Origin: JBOCEF01 sp047610385
Lineage (GTDB): Bacteria; Pseudomonadota; Alphaproteobacteria; Rhodobacterales; Rhodobacteraceae
Direction: 5' to 3'
Assembly (NCBI GenBank): GCA_047610385.1
Contig: JBLGAC010000036.1
Location: forward strand, 1-41,144
DNA: 41,144 nt
Part shown: positions 17,301 to 26,002 of the stretch, piece by piece
Position numbering within the stretch: the first letter of the stretch is position 1
Layout: each line of letters opens with the position of its first letter
Program-made: the position numbers and the translations under genes
The notes under the pieces: model-generated
What the model was told of the DNA's origin: nothing
What the model saw: only the letters and a program-made list of their open reading frames with translations
The model's database searches: none

Positions 17301-18632
17301 ATGACCGATGATCGCCTTGCAATGACCGCCTGTGACTTGGGCCGGGACATCGGCGCAGGCCGCATTGACCCGCGCGATTTGACCGAGGCGTTCCTGAGCG
17401 CCGCTGACGCCCATCCCGATGCGTCGCGCATTTACGCACGGATGACCGCGGATCGCGCGCGCGCTGAGGCAGGCGCCGCGGCGGATCGCGCCAAGGCCGG
17501 GCTGCGGCGCGGGCTGCTCGACGGCGTTCCCATCTCGTGGAAAGACCTCTACGACACGGCCGGGGTTGCGACTGAGGCCGGGTCCGCGATGCTGGCTGGC
17601 CGCGTGCCGACCAAGGATGCCGAAGTGCTGACCCGCGCCACCCGCGCGGGCATGGTGTGCCTTGGCAAAACCCATATGACGGAACTTGCGTTCTCAGGCC
17701 TTGGGGTGAACCCGGTGACGGCGACCGCGCCCAACTGCCATAACGCTGATTGGGCGCCGGGGGGGTCTTCGTCAGGCGCCGCGGCGTCGGTGGCTGCCGG
17801 GCTGGCGGCGGCGGGGATCGGGTCGGACACCGGCGGGTCAGTGCGCATTCCGTCGGCATGGAACGATCTGGTGGGCTTGAAGACCACGGCGGGTTGGCTG
17901 CCTGCGGATGGCTCAGTGCCGCTATCGGCGTTGTTCGACACCGTCGGGCCGCTGTGCCGGTCGGTTGAGGACGCGGCTGAGATCACCGCGGTGCTGGCCT
18001 CAGTCAAAGCCCCCGATCTGGCGGATGCCTCCTTGGTCGGGCGTCGCTTTGCGGTGGATCGCGCGACGATGCTGAAGGACGCGCGCGACGCACCGGTGGC
18101 TGCGTTCGAAAGCGCGTTGTCGCGGCTGTCCGCTGCCGGCGCGGTGATCGAGGAGGTCGATTTCCCCGAATTCGCCGACTGCCTGCCGCTGTCCTTCCCC
18201 CTCGTGGTTGGCGAGGCTTGGGCGGAATGGGGCGAGATGATCGAGACCAAGGGCGATCTGATGTTCCCCCCGGTGCGCGAACGGTTCGCCCCGGGCAAGA
18301 ACGTCACGGCCGCCGAATATCTGCGCGCAAGATCGGCGTTGGAGCGCCTGCGCCGCGCAACTGTTGCGCGCATGGCGGGCTATGATGCGGTGCTGGCGCC
18401 GACGGCCCCGATCCTGCCGCCCTCAGTGTCGCGCCTTCTGTCTGATGAGGCGTATTACACCACTGAGAACCTGCTTGCGCTGCGCAACACCCGCATTGGC
18501 AACCTTCTGGGGATGGCGGCGCTGACCCTGCCCACCGGAACGCCCGCCTGCGGGGTGATGATCATGGGCGCGCCGGGCACCGACTGGGCGTTGTGCCGGC
18601 TGGGCAAAGCCGCCGAAGCTGCGCTGGGCTGA
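17301..18632 (+). CDS. Amidase (amidase signature family)
   Basis: A 443-residue amidase-signature hydrolase. The catalytic triad is visible: K81 in VPISWKDLYDT, cis-serine S156 in APGGSSSGAAAS, and nucleophile S180 in GSDTGGSVRIPS. It is not likely to be GatA, because the family-specific substrate blocks differ and no gatB/gatC are nearby, although GatA-like members share the same fold. The substrate is unknown. ATG 17301 has GAGGGGAAG just upstream. It is a single-gene plus-strand unit, divergent from the UbiH-type gene (104 bp) and convergent with ftsK. Confidence 0.9.
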   Translation: MTDDRLAMTACDLGRDIGAGRIDPRDLTEAFLSAADAHPDASRIYARMTADRARAEAGAAADRAKAGLRRGLLDGVPISWKDLYDTAGVATEAGSAMLAGRVPTKDAEVLTRATRAGMVCLGKTHMTELAFSGLGVNPVTATAPNCHNADWAPGGSSSGAAASVAAGLAAAGIGSDTGGSVRIPSAWNDLVGLKTTAGWLPADGSVPLSALFDTVGPLCRSVEDAAEITAVLASVKAPDLADASLVGRRFAVDRATMLKDARDAPVAAFESALSRLSAAGAVIEEVDFPEFADCLPLSFPLVVGEAWAEWGEMIETKGDLMFPPVRERFAPGKNVTAAEYLRARSALERLRRATVARMAGYDAVLAPTAPILPPSVSRLLSDEAYYTTENLLALRNTRIGNLLGMAALTLPTGTPACGVMIMGAPGTDWALCRLGKAAEAALG

Positions 18633-18642
18633 CGGTGCGTGG

Positions 18643-18684
18643 CGGGCGGGCTCGGAGCGGCAAAGCCCCCCGCTCACCCGCCCG
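18643..18684 (+). terminator. Imperfect stem-loop after amidase gene
   Basis: CGGGCGGG at 18643-18650 pairs with CCCGCCCG at 18677-18684. Inside it AGCGG (18656-18660) pairs with CCGCT (18670-18674). The structure starts 10 bases after the amidase stop. It has no U-run, but the position between convergent genes fits a terminator. Confidence 0.45.
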
Positions 18685-18853
18685 CGCCGCGCGACAGGGC
18701 GCGGCGGCACCGCTTTGCTGGTCGGGGGCATTTGCCTTTATCGCGGCGCTTGGTTGAACGCGCGGCGGTGGCCACGCGCGCGACGCGCCGCAGGCGTGGA
18801 GGCGGGCGGCCGAGCGGGGGCATCGCCCTCCGAGGTCGCCCGCGCCCTTGGCT

Positions 18854-21469
18854 TTAAACCTCGCCGACCAGGATTTCGCGCTTGCCGACCTTGTCCGCGG
18901 AGCTGACCACGCCCTGCGCCTCCAGCTGGTCCACAATCCGTGCGGCCTTTTGGTACCCGATCGACAGGCGCCGCTGGATGTAGCTGGTGGAGCATTTGCG
19001 CTCCCGCGCCACGATCGCCACGGCTTGATCGTACAGCGCCTCGTCCGAATTGTCCCCACCTGCGCCTGCAAGGCCGAGCACCAGATCCAGATCTGCTTCG
19101 GTGCCTTCATCCACGCCTTCGGTGACGTCTGCGATATAATCCGGGGTGCCAAGGCTTTTGAGGTGGTTCACCACCAGCTCAACCTCTTCATCGGACACAA
19201 ACGGCCCGTGGACGCGGGTGATGCGCCCGCCACCAGCCATATAAAGCATGTCGCCCATGCCCAAAAGCTGCTCAGCGCCCTGTTCGCCTAGGATGGTGCG
19301 GCTGTCGATTTTGCTTGTGACCTGAAAGCTGATCCGCGTCGGGAAGTTGGCTTTGATGGTGCCGGTGATCACATCCACCGACGGGCGCTGCGTGGCCATG
19401 ATCAGGTGGATGCCCGATGCGCGCGCCATCTGTGCGAGGCGCTGGATGCAGGCTTCGATTTCCTTACCGGCGACCATCATCAGATCGGCCATTTCGTCCA
19501 CGACGACGACGATGAAGGGCAGTTCTTCGGGCGCGAAGTCCTGATTTTCGAAGATCGGTTCCCCGGTCGCATCGTCGAACCCGGTCTGCACGGTCCGGGA
19601 GAAATTCTCGCCCTTCGCCAGCGCTTCGCGGACGCGGACATTGTAGCCCTCGATGCTGCGCACGCCCATGCGCGACATCTTGCGATACCGCTCCTCCATC
19701 TCCGCCACGGTCCATTTCAGGGCGACGACCGCCTTTTTGGGGTCCGTAACGACGGGGGACAAAAGGTGCGGAATGCCGTCATAGACCGACAGTTCCAGCA
19801 TCTTGGGATCGATCATGATCATCCGGCAGTCTTTGGGCGACAGCCGGTACAGCAGCGACAGGATCATGGTGTTGATCGCCACCGATTTGCCGGACCCGGT
19901 GGTGCCCGCGATCAGCAGATGCGGCATCTTGGCCAGGTTCACGATCACCGCATCCCCGGCGATGTCCTTGCCGAGCGCCAGCAGCAGAGCATCCTTGCCG
20001 TCGCCGAAGGCCTTCGCCTCTACGATCTCGCGGAACAGCACCTTTTCGCGGTGGTCGTTGGGCAATTCGATGCCGATGATCGACCGGCCCGGCACGGTGC
20101 TGACGCGCGCGGCCAGCGCGGACATCGACCGTGCGATGTCGTCGGCCAAGGATATCACGCGCGACGCCTTCAGCCCCGGTGCCGGCTCCAGTTCATACAT
20201 GGTCACAACCGGACCCGGCGAGACCTTCACGATCTCGCCGCGAATGCCGTAATCGTCCAGCACCGTCTCCAGCATCCGGGCGTTTTCTTCGAGCGCCTCT
20301 TCCGACATTGCCCGGCGTTCCAGTTTCCTCGGATCGGCCAGCAGCGATATCGGCGGCGGCGGAAAGTCTTCTCCGGCGAGGTTGCTTTCCAGCGCCAGCA
20401 CAGGCTCACGCTCCGCCTTGGCACGGGCGGACAGCGTGGCGGGCTTGGGCGCGGAATGTTCAACCACCGCGCGGGCGGGCTCGTCCGGTTCGGGCGCGTG
20501 GTCTTCGACCCGTGGGCGCGACGCGATGGCCGCGAGGCGCGACAGCACGCCGGTTTCTTCGGGCTTGGCGGGGGCGAACACGGCGTCGTCTTGCAAGTCA
20601 TCCTCAGCCAGCGGGGTGTCCTGGCGCCCGATGCGCAGTTCGGGATCCTTGCGGCGGGCGCCGATCGGATCGGGGGTTTTCAGGCGCACGGATCGCGGCC
20701 CGCGGATTTTGCGCGCTGCGGCGGTGCCTGCGGCCAGCGCCATCACGCCAGCGTTGCGGGCCGCGCCTGCCAGCCCGGTTCCCATCCACCGAAAAATCGA
20801 CTCGGTTTCCCGGCGGTCGAGCCCCAGCGCAAAGCCCATTGCGCCAAGCGCCAGCACCCCGAAGCTGAGGCTGACAGTTACCATCGCGCCTTCAAGCGTC
20901 ATCGGCAGCAAGGGTGCCGTGCCCGCCACGATCGAATCGCCAAATGCGCCACCCAGACCGAACGGATGAGTCCACCCCGCGCCGGGCGCGTTGGTGGCGG
21001 CGAAGGCCGCGGTCAGCGGTGCCGCGATCGGTGCGCCAATCAGGAGGCGCGACCAGATGCGGCCCTCGCCGCCATGGGCGATCAGCCGTGTGCCCCAGAC
21101 GGCCAGCCCCGCGGGAACCGCATATGCGGCCAGCCCAAGGCCGCGGATCATCGGATCAGCCAGCGAGGCACCGAATGCGCCCAGCAGGTTGTAGGCCTCA
21201 GCGCCGGTGGCGTTGAAAAACGACGGATCGTCCGGGTGATAGGACCACAGCATCGACGCCACAGCCCCCCCGGCCCCGATCAGCGTGAGGCCGATCAGTT
21301 CGACCCCCCGACGGCGTGCGGCATTGGCGACGCGCGGCGGCAGCCAGCGCGGGGATGGCGGCGCGTCGGGCTCCGGCTCAGCCGAGAACAATTCTTCTGG
21401 CGCCGGTTTGCGGCGGCTGAAACCCATTGGACGCGAACCCTCCTGTCCTTCGAATTCAAACGGTGCCAT
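18854..21469 (-). CDS. ftsK: DNA translocase FtsK
   Basis: An 871-residue FtsK/SpoIIIE translocase that pumps chromosome ends through the septum and activates dif recombination. Four membrane helices occupy roughly residues 30-190. A proline/charged linker runs to about 400. The motor follows, with Walker A GTTGSGKSVAINTMI (near residue 520), Walker B PFIVVVVDEMADLMM, and ATQRPSVDVITGTIKANFP. The C-terminal gamma winged-helix that reads KOPS is intact (CSTSYIQRRLSIGYQKAARI). ATG 21469 has GGAGG 7 bases upstream within the end of the aminotransferase gene. An alternative ATG at 21427 also has an AGGAGGG site. It follows the aminotransferase gene with a 3-base gap. Confidence 0.96.
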   Translation of the reverse strand: MAPFEFEGQEGSRPMGFSRRKPAPEELFSAEPEPDAPPSPRWLPPRVANAARRRGVELIGLTLIGAGGAVASMLWSYHPDDPSFFNATGAEAYNLLGAFGASLADPMIRGLGLAAYAVPAGLAVWGTRLIAHGGEGRIWSRLLIGAPIAAPLTAAFAATNAPGAGWTHPFGLGGAFGDSIVAGTAPLLPMTLEGAMVTVSLSFGVLALGAMGFALGLDRRETESIFRWMGTGLAGAARNAGVMALAAGTAAARKIRGPRSVRLKTPDPIGARRKDPELRIGRQDTPLAEDDLQDDAVFAPAKPEETGVLSRLAAIASRPRVEDHAPEPDEPARAVVEHSAPKPATLSARAKAEREPVLALESNLAGEDFPPPPISLLADPRKLERRAMSEEALEENARMLETVLDDYGIRGEIVKVSPGPVVTMYELEPAPGLKASRVISLADDIARSMSALAARVSTVPGRSIIGIELPNDHREKVLFREIVEAKAFGDGKDALLLALGKDIAGDAVIVNLAKMPHLLIAGTTGSGKSVAINTMILSLLYRLSPKDCRMIMIDPKMLELSVYDGIPHLLSPVVTDPKKAVVALKWTVAEMEERYRKMSRMGVRSIEGYNVRVREALAKGENFSRTVQTGFDDATGEPIFENQDFAPEELPFIVVVVDEMADLMMVAGKEIEACIQRLAQMARASGIHLIMATQRPSVDVITGTIKANFPTRISFQVTSKIDSRTILGEQGAEQLLGMGDMLYMAGGGRITRVHGPFVSDEEVELVVNHLKSLGTPDYIADVTEGVDEGTEADLDLVLGLAGAGGDNSDEALYDQAVAIVARERKCSTSYIQRRLSIGYQKAARIVDQLEAQGVVSSADKVGKREILVGEV

Positions 21470-21472
21470 CGG

Positions 21473-22687
21473 TCAGCCTCCGGAATTGGGGTGAAGGCAG
21501 TCGCGGATGGCGATCAATCCAGCGCGCACGCGCGCAGGGCTTTCCACAAGGGCGACGCGCAGATACGCGGCACCCGGATCGCCGGTCCCCAGCATGGGCG
21601 GGGTCGGGCGGCTGAGGTAAGCGCCGGGCAGGGCGCGCACGCCGGTCTGCGTCCACAGCTTCAGGGCTGCGGCCTCACCATCGCCGACCTCAAGCCACAA
21701 AAAGAACCCAGCCTCTGGGGCGTGATAGCCGGGCATGTTGCCCAGCACGTCGTCCGCGATGCGGTATTTTTCCTGATATATGGCGCGCGATGCGTCCACA
21801 TGGGCCTCATCTGCCCAGATTAGCGCGGATGCTGCCTGAATCGGCCCAGGAATCGGCGCCCCAGCATAGGCGCGCAGGCGTTTTATCGCGGCGATGGCCT
21901 GCGGGCCACCGGCTGCGAATCCTGACCGCAGCCCCGGCAGGCTCGACCGTTTGGACAGCGAATGGAACACCACGACCCGTTCGGGATCGGCGTCCATCGC
22001 CTCAGCCGCCGCCATGGCACCGGGAGGGGGCAGGTCGCGCCAGATCTCAGAATAGCATTCATCAGCAAAGACACGGAAATCATAGGTCTCAGCCAGCGCG
22101 ATCAGCTTGCGCCAATAGCCATCCGTCGCCACCGCGCCCTGGGGGTTGGAGGGCGAGCATAAGTAAACGATCGCCGTGCGTGCCAGCAGATCGGCAGGCA
22201 CCGCGTCAAAATCAGGCAGGAACCCGGTATCGGCGCCGCAGGGCAGGAAAACCGGCTCCGCCCCCGCGGCAAAGGCCGCGGCGGCATAGCATTGGTAGAA
22301 CGGGTTGGGCATCAGGATCGTCGGGCGCTGGCCGTTCTTCACCTCTGGGCACAGGGCGAGGCAGGCGTTGAACAGCCCTTCGCGCGTGCCATTCAAGGCC
22401 AAGATGTGCTTGTCCGGATCGGTGCGGGCCGCGGACACGCCAAAACGTTTGCGCAGCCATACGCCAATCGCAGCGCGCAATTGGGGCGTGCCTTCGTTGA
22501 CCGGGTAACGCCCCCAGCCCTCGGCCGCATCGGCCAGTGCCTGTTCCAAAAAGGCCGGCGGCGCGTGCCGGGGCTCTCCGATGGACATGGGCGTAGGCTC
22601 AGCGCCCGGTTTATGGACGTCAAGCAATGCGCGAAGACGCGGGAAGGCGTACTCCGGCAGGTCCTGGAACCGCTGGGGTGACTGCAT
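21473..22687 (-). CDS. Class I/II PLP aminotransferase, probable succinyldiaminopimelate aminotransferase (DapC type)
   Basis: A 404-residue fold-type I aminotransferase. The PLP lysine lies in VVFHSLSKRSSLPGLRSGFA, with YLCSPSNPQGAV upstream and the GRYPVNEGTPQLR N-terminal block. SKRSxxPGxRSGF is the pattern seen in DapC-like enzymes of the lysine/diaminopimelate pathway, so N-succinyl-LL-diaminopimelate:2-oxoglutarate aminotransferase is the best guess; substrate choice cannot be proven by eye. The start at ATG 22687 (MQSPQRFQDLPEYAFPRL) has GAGG 8 bases before it, and the longer open frame lacks similarity. It is co-transcribed with ftsK and divergent from lolA (230 bp). Confidence 0.88.
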   Translation of the reverse strand: MQSPQRFQDLPEYAFPRLRALLDVHKPGAEPTPMSIGEPRHAPPAFLEQALADAAEGWGRYPVNEGTPQLRAAIGVWLRKRFGVSAARTDPDKHILALNGTREGLFNACLALCPEVKNGQRPTILMPNPFYQCYAAAAFAAGAEPVFLPCGADTGFLPDFDAVPADLLARTAIVYLCSPSNPQGAVATDGYWRKLIALAETYDFRVFADECYSEIWRDLPPPGAMAAAEAMDADPERVVVFHSLSKRSSLPGLRSGFAAGGPQAIAAIKRLRAYAGAPIPGPIQAASALIWADEAHVDASRAIYQEKYRIADDVLGNMPGYHAPEAGFFLWLEVGDGEAAALKLWTQTGVRALPGAYLSRPTPPMLGTGDPGAAYLRVALVESPARVRAGLIAIRDCLHPNSGG

Positions 22688-22917
22688 CGATCGGCCTCGG
22701 AAAAGCGCCCGTCTGTCGCGGACGTCATTGCCGATAGGATAACCCGCAGTTGATCGCAGGTCCAGTGAACGGGCACCGGGCGGGCGGTTTAGACGCCTTT
22801 TGGCCATGTAAAAGCTTTTGTGCATTGCGGCAAACGGGGCCGCCCCCTTACAATGCATCCAGATAAGACCCACGTCAGGCCGCGGAATCGCCACGAATGG
22901 GGGGCACAAGCCAGACT

Positions 22918-23532
22918 ATGACACGCCTCGTAATGATGATCGGACTTCTCGCCCTCGCGGGCCTGCTGTTCCTCGCGCCCGCCCGTGCGCAGGATGCGCG
23001 CGACCTTGCGCGCATCTCGGCCTATCTGAACGCCTTGCAGACCGCGACGGGGGATTTCGTGCAGATCGCCCCGAATGGTCAGGTTTCGGACGGCAAATTC
23101 TTCATCTCACGCCCGGGCAGGATCCGGTTCGAATACACACCCCCGAACCCGACGCTGGTGGTGTCGGACGGCACTTGGGTTGTTGTGTTTGACCTGCGCA
23201 CTTGTTCGCAGCAGACCGCGCCGCTGTCGCAGACGCCGCTGAACCTGCTGCTGAAAGACCGGGTGAACCTGCGCGAAGAAGGCGCTGTCACCGGGGTTGA
23301 AAGCGCGGATGGCCAGATGAAGGTGACGGCAGTGGACCCCAGATCGCCCAATGACGGGTCGATCACCATGGTGTTCTCCGACAATCCGTTGGAGCTGCGC
23401 CAGTGGATCATCACCGACGCCGAAGGCCAGACCACCACCGTGGCGCTGAGCGAGGTGCGCCGGGGCGTGGACATCTCAATCACCAAGTTCCTGCCGCGCG
23501 AAATCCAACTTGAAGAATGCGCCAAGAAGTGA
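22918..23532 (+). CDS. lolA: Outer-membrane lipoprotein carrier protein LolA
   Basis: A 204-residue periplasmic chaperone that carries lipoproteins from LolCDE to the outer membrane. A signal peptide (MTRLVMMIGLLALAGLLFL...ARAQ) ends with cleavage near ARA-QDA. The LolA blocks GDFVQIAPNGQVSDGKFFIS, PGRIRFEYTPP, VVSDGTWVVVFD, PLSQTPLNLLLKD and LPREIQL are all present. The start was chosen at ATG 22918; an in-frame ATG at 22897 would put six polar residues before the signal peptide. It is a monocistronic plus-strand gene ending at a clear terminator (23546-23583). Confidence 0.95.
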   Translation: MTRLVMMIGLLALAGLLFLAPARAQDARDLARISAYLNALQTATGDFVQIAPNGQVSDGKFFISRPGRIRFEYTPPNPTLVVSDGTWVVVFDLRTCSQQTAPLSQTPLNLLLKDRVNLREEGAVTGVESADGQMKVTAVDPRSPNDGSITMVFSDNPLELRQWIITDAEGQTTTVALSEVRRGVDISITKFLPREIQLEECAKK

Positions 23533-23545
23533 CCGCGCGGATGTG

Positions 23546-23583
23546 AAAACGCCGGCTGGACCTTGCAGTTCAGTCGGCGTTTT
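23546..23583 (+). terminator. Rho-independent terminator of lolA
   Basis: A 15-bp stem with two G-U pairs (AAAACGCCGGCTGGA / TTCAGTCGGCGTTTT) and a short loop begins 14 bases past the lolA stop and ends in a T run. The mirrored A run means it could also work on the minus strand for the enoyl-CoA hydratase gene. Confidence 0.8.
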
Positions 23584-23628
23584 CGCGCGCGGGTCGGGCT
23601 GGGCGGGCGGACCGCTTGGTCCGCGGTG

Positions 23629-23657
23629 GCGCGAAGGGGGTCGATCCCCCTTCGCGC
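23629..23657 (-). terminator. GC-rich hairpin after enoyl-CoA hydratase gene
   Basis: A perfect 12-bp stem (GCGCGAAGGGGG / CCCCCTTCGCGC) with loop TCGAT lies 13 bases beyond the minus-strand gene ending at 23670. A second perfect 7-bp hairpin (GCGGACC / GGTCCGC, 23607-23624) follows. No U-run on that side; it resembles the 15248 hairpin. Confidence 0.45.
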
Positions 23658-23669
23658 TGCAGGCCGCCG

Positions 23670-24443
23670 TCAGCGGCCCTGGAACACCGGTTTGCGCTTT
23701 TCCTGCAGTGCCGCCAGCCCTTCGCGCAGATCATCTGACGCCCATGCCGCCGAAATCCGCGCCCGCGCTGCGTCCTTGTCCAGCGCGCCGCGGGCCAGTT
23801 CGTCGATGGTGCGCTTCATGCCCTGAACCGCCAGCGGCGCCAGACCAGCGATGTTGGCGGCCATGGCTTCGGCCTCGGTCGCCACGTCGTCATGGCCAAC
23901 CAGACGGTCGAGGAACCCGGCAGCCAACAGCGCCTCATCCCCGAACGTTTCCACCAGCAGGAACATCCGCCGCGCCACCTGGGGGCCAAGCCGGGTGACA
24001 GCGCGCGCGATCCCCGCAGGTTCATAATGAATGCCAAGACGCGCGGGCGGCACGAACGCCTTCATGCCCCACCCGCCGATGCGGAAATCGCAGGACAGCG
24101 CGACCTCCACACCGCCGCCATAGACGCTGCCGTTCAGGGCGCAGATCACTGGGGCGGGAAATGCCTCAATGGCGTCGCACAGGGCGGTCAGCGGGTTTTC
24201 CCCGTCCCATGCGGCCCCGCCGGCGCCGACATCGCCCAGGCTGGCGCCCGCGCAAAAGGTCTTTTCCCCCGCGCCGGTGATGATCATGACCCGCGGCGCG
24301 GCGGCGGCGGCCTGGGCCACCAGCGCCTTGAACAGCGCGATGTCCTCAAGCTCCATCGCGTTGTGGCGCGCCGGGCGGTTGAGGGTGATGCGCGCGGGGG
24401 CGTCCGGCCCATCGGGCAGTTCCAGAAGGATGGCGTCGCTCAT
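23670..24443 (-). CDS. Enoyl-CoA hydratase/isomerase family protein
   Basis: A 257-residue crotonase-fold protein. N-terminal ITLNRPARHNAMELEDI is the CoA-binding start. The oxyanion-hole segments are TGAGEKTFCAGASLGDV and ALNGSVYGGGVEVALSCDFR. It could hydrate enoyl-CoA, isomerise, or act on another acyl-CoA; the family does not reveal the substrate without the full active-site alignment. Its start lies 3 bases behind the xth stop, so it is the second gene of an xth operon. Confidence 0.9.
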   Translation of the reverse strand: MSDAILLELPDGPDAPARITLNRPARHNAMELEDIALFKALVAQAAAAAPRVMIITGAGEKTFCAGASLGDVGAGGAAWDGENPLTALCDAIEAFPAPVICALNGSVYGGGVEVALSCDFRIGGWGMKAFVPPARLGIHYEPAGIARAVTRLGPQVARRMFLLVETFGDEALLAAGFLDRLVGHDDVATEAEAMAANIAGLAPLAVQGMKRTIDELARGALDKDAARARISAAWASDDLREGLAALQEKRKPVFQGR

Positions 24444-24446
24444 GGC

Positions 24447-25232
24447 TCAGTCTCCGAAGGTCGCGAACACGGGCGCGTGGTCTGACGGTTTTTCCCACCC
24501 GCGCGCGTCGCGCAGGATGCGAAAGCCGGTGGAGCGCGCCGCCAGATCTCCAGTCGCCCAGATGTGATCCAGCCGCCGCCCTTTGTCGGCCGCCGCCCAG
24601 TCCTTGGCACGATAGGACCACCAGGAATAAATTTTCCCCTCAGGCTGATGTTTGCGCATCACGTCCACCCAGCCGCCGCTGTGCTGGGCGGTTCTGAATT
24701 TCTCAACCTCGATCGGGGTGTGCGACACGACCTTCAAAAGCTGCTTGTGGGACCAGACGTCGTCTTCGCACGGGGCGATGTTCAGATCACCGACAAGGAT
24801 CGCGTCGCCGGTCTGGCCCGCGAAAACCGCCGCCATCTGGTCCACAAAGCGTAGCTTGTGGTCGAATTTGGGGTTGGTCGCCACGTCTGCCTCATCCCCG
24901 CCCGCGGGGACGTAAAGGTTGTGGATCGCGGTGCCGTTCGGCAGTCGGGCGGCCACATGGCGCGCATCGCCTTTTTCGACCCAATCCACATGATCGATCG
25001 GTTCCAGCGGCATGCGCGACAGGATCGCGACACCGTTATAGCCCTTTTCACCCCGTGCCTGCATATATTGCCATCCCAGATCGGCAAAGACCGAGGCGGG
25101 GATCTTGTCCACCGGCGACTTGGTTTCCTGAAGGCACAGGACATCCGGCGCTTCATCTTGCAGCAGCCGCGCCACCAGATCGGCGCGCAGACGGACGGAG
25201 TTGATGTTCCAGGTGCAGATCGTAAGCGGCAT
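24447..25232 (-). CDS. xth: Exodeoxyribonuclease III
   Basis: A 261-residue AP endonuclease/3'-5' exonuclease of the ExoIII family for base-excision repair. Motifs in order are TICTWNINSVRLR, LCLQETK (metal glutamate), NLYVPAGGDE, VGDLNIAPCEDDVW, RLDHIWATGDL and the terminal SDHAPV catalytic histidine. The start is set at ATG 25232 (MPLTICTWNINS), which is the family start; the 117 upstream open codons are in intergenic sequence. It leads the xth-enoyl-CoA hydratase operon. Confidence 0.95.
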   Translation of the reverse strand: MPLTICTWNINSVRLRADLVARLLQDEAPDVLCLQETKSPVDKIPASVFADLGWQYMQARGEKGYNGVAILSRMPLEPIDHVDWVEKGDARHVAARLPNGTAIHNLYVPAGGDEADVATNPKFDHKLRFVDQMAAVFAGQTGDAILVGDLNIAPCEDDVWSHKQLLKVVSHTPIEVEKFRTAQHSGGWVDVMRKHQPEGKIYSWWSYRAKDWAAADKGRRLDHIWATGDLAARSTGFRILRDARGWEKPSDHAPVFATFGD

Positions 25233-25552
25233 CGCGGGGGCATCCTGATCATGGTCGGGGGCTGCACCATGCCTCGGGCGGGGGGCGCTCTCAACCCCTT
25301 GGGGCGTTGCGGTGCGGTCTTGGGCCGCGACCTTGCGGCAGGCAGAATTTTGCGGCCCGCGCCCTTGCTTGCAAGGGTTGTTCTGCCGCAAGCATGTCGG
25401 CAACAGCGAAAGGCCGTGCGTCGATGGCTGCTGCGTCAGTGCGGTTCCGCGGCTATGCTGCGCGCGGCCCGTCAAGTACGCCGGGCTGGCTGCGCGGCGT
25501 TTTGCGCGCCGCAATCGGACAAACGTTGCGTGTTGAGGGCGGGAGAAGTGTG
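25233..25552. other. Intergenic region with nested inverted repeat
   Basis: This 320-bp gap separates divergent xth and gtrA and should contain both promoters. I could not pick out convincing -35/-10 pairs. The striking feature is a nested palindrome at 25332-25392. An outer arm CTTGCGGCAG (25332) pairs with CTGCCGCAAG (25383), and an inner perfect CCCTTGC-TT-GCAAGGG lies at 25362-25377. No protein-coding signal is seen. Confidence 0.5.
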
Positions 25553-26002
25553 ATGGCCGGTGGGCGCAAGCGACGGATGGCACGGATCTCGATCCTCTAT
25601 GCGCTGTTCGGTGCGTTGGCCACGGGCTGCAATCTTGGCATGCAGGGCATGGTGCATATGGCCTGGGCCCCTGCGCCGGGGCACCCAGATATGGCCTATT
25701 GGTGCGCGCTGGCCTGGGGGACAGGGGTGGGGCTGGTGGTGAAGTACCTGCTCGACAAGCGCTGGATCTTTGCTGACCGGTCCACCGGGATGGTGGCGCA
25801 TGGTCGACGCTTTGCGCTGTATACGGTGATGGGCGCGTCCACGACGGTGGTGTTCTGGACCATGCAGACCTCGTTCTTCATGATTTGGCAGACGCAGAAC
25901 ATGCTGATGCTGGGCGGTGCGCTGGGGTTGGCGATCGGTTACTTTGTGAAATACCGGCTCGACAAACGCTTTGTGTTCGACAGAGCCAAGGGTGCCGCAT
26001 GA
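25553..26002 (+). CDS. GtrA family membrane protein
   Basis: A 149-residue GtrA/DPMS-type protein with four predicted membrane helices (about residues 10-28, 46-63, 82-103, 110-128). It has the repeated [V/F]KYxLDKRxxF signature: VVKYLLDKRWIF and FVKYRLDKRFVFD. GtrA proteins are thought to move polyprenyl-phosphate sugars across the inner membrane. The start is ATG 25553, with GGGAGAAG just upstream. Its stop overlaps the ATG of the DprE1-like gene (ATGA). The neighbours make it the likely flippase for a polyprenyl-phospho-pentose. Confidence 0.9.
   Translation: MAGGRKRRMARISILYALFGALATGCNLGMQGMVHMAWAPAPGHPDMAYWCALAWGTGVGLVVKYLLDKRWIFADRSTGMVAHGRRFALYTVMGASTTVVFWTMQTSFFMIWQTQNMLMLGGALGLAIGYFVKYRLDKRFVFDRAKGAA

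Noticed and set aside
17197..17859. N-terminal extension of the UbiH-type protein by 221 codons
   Set aside because: The extension is arginine/proline-rich, lies antisense to the amidase coding region, and the flavoprotein N-terminal GxGxxG motif normally sits within the first 20 residues.
19406..21823. 805-codon plus-strand frame opposite ftsK
   Set aside because: Histidine/arginine/glutamine-rich shadow; ftsK motifs are complete on the minus strand.
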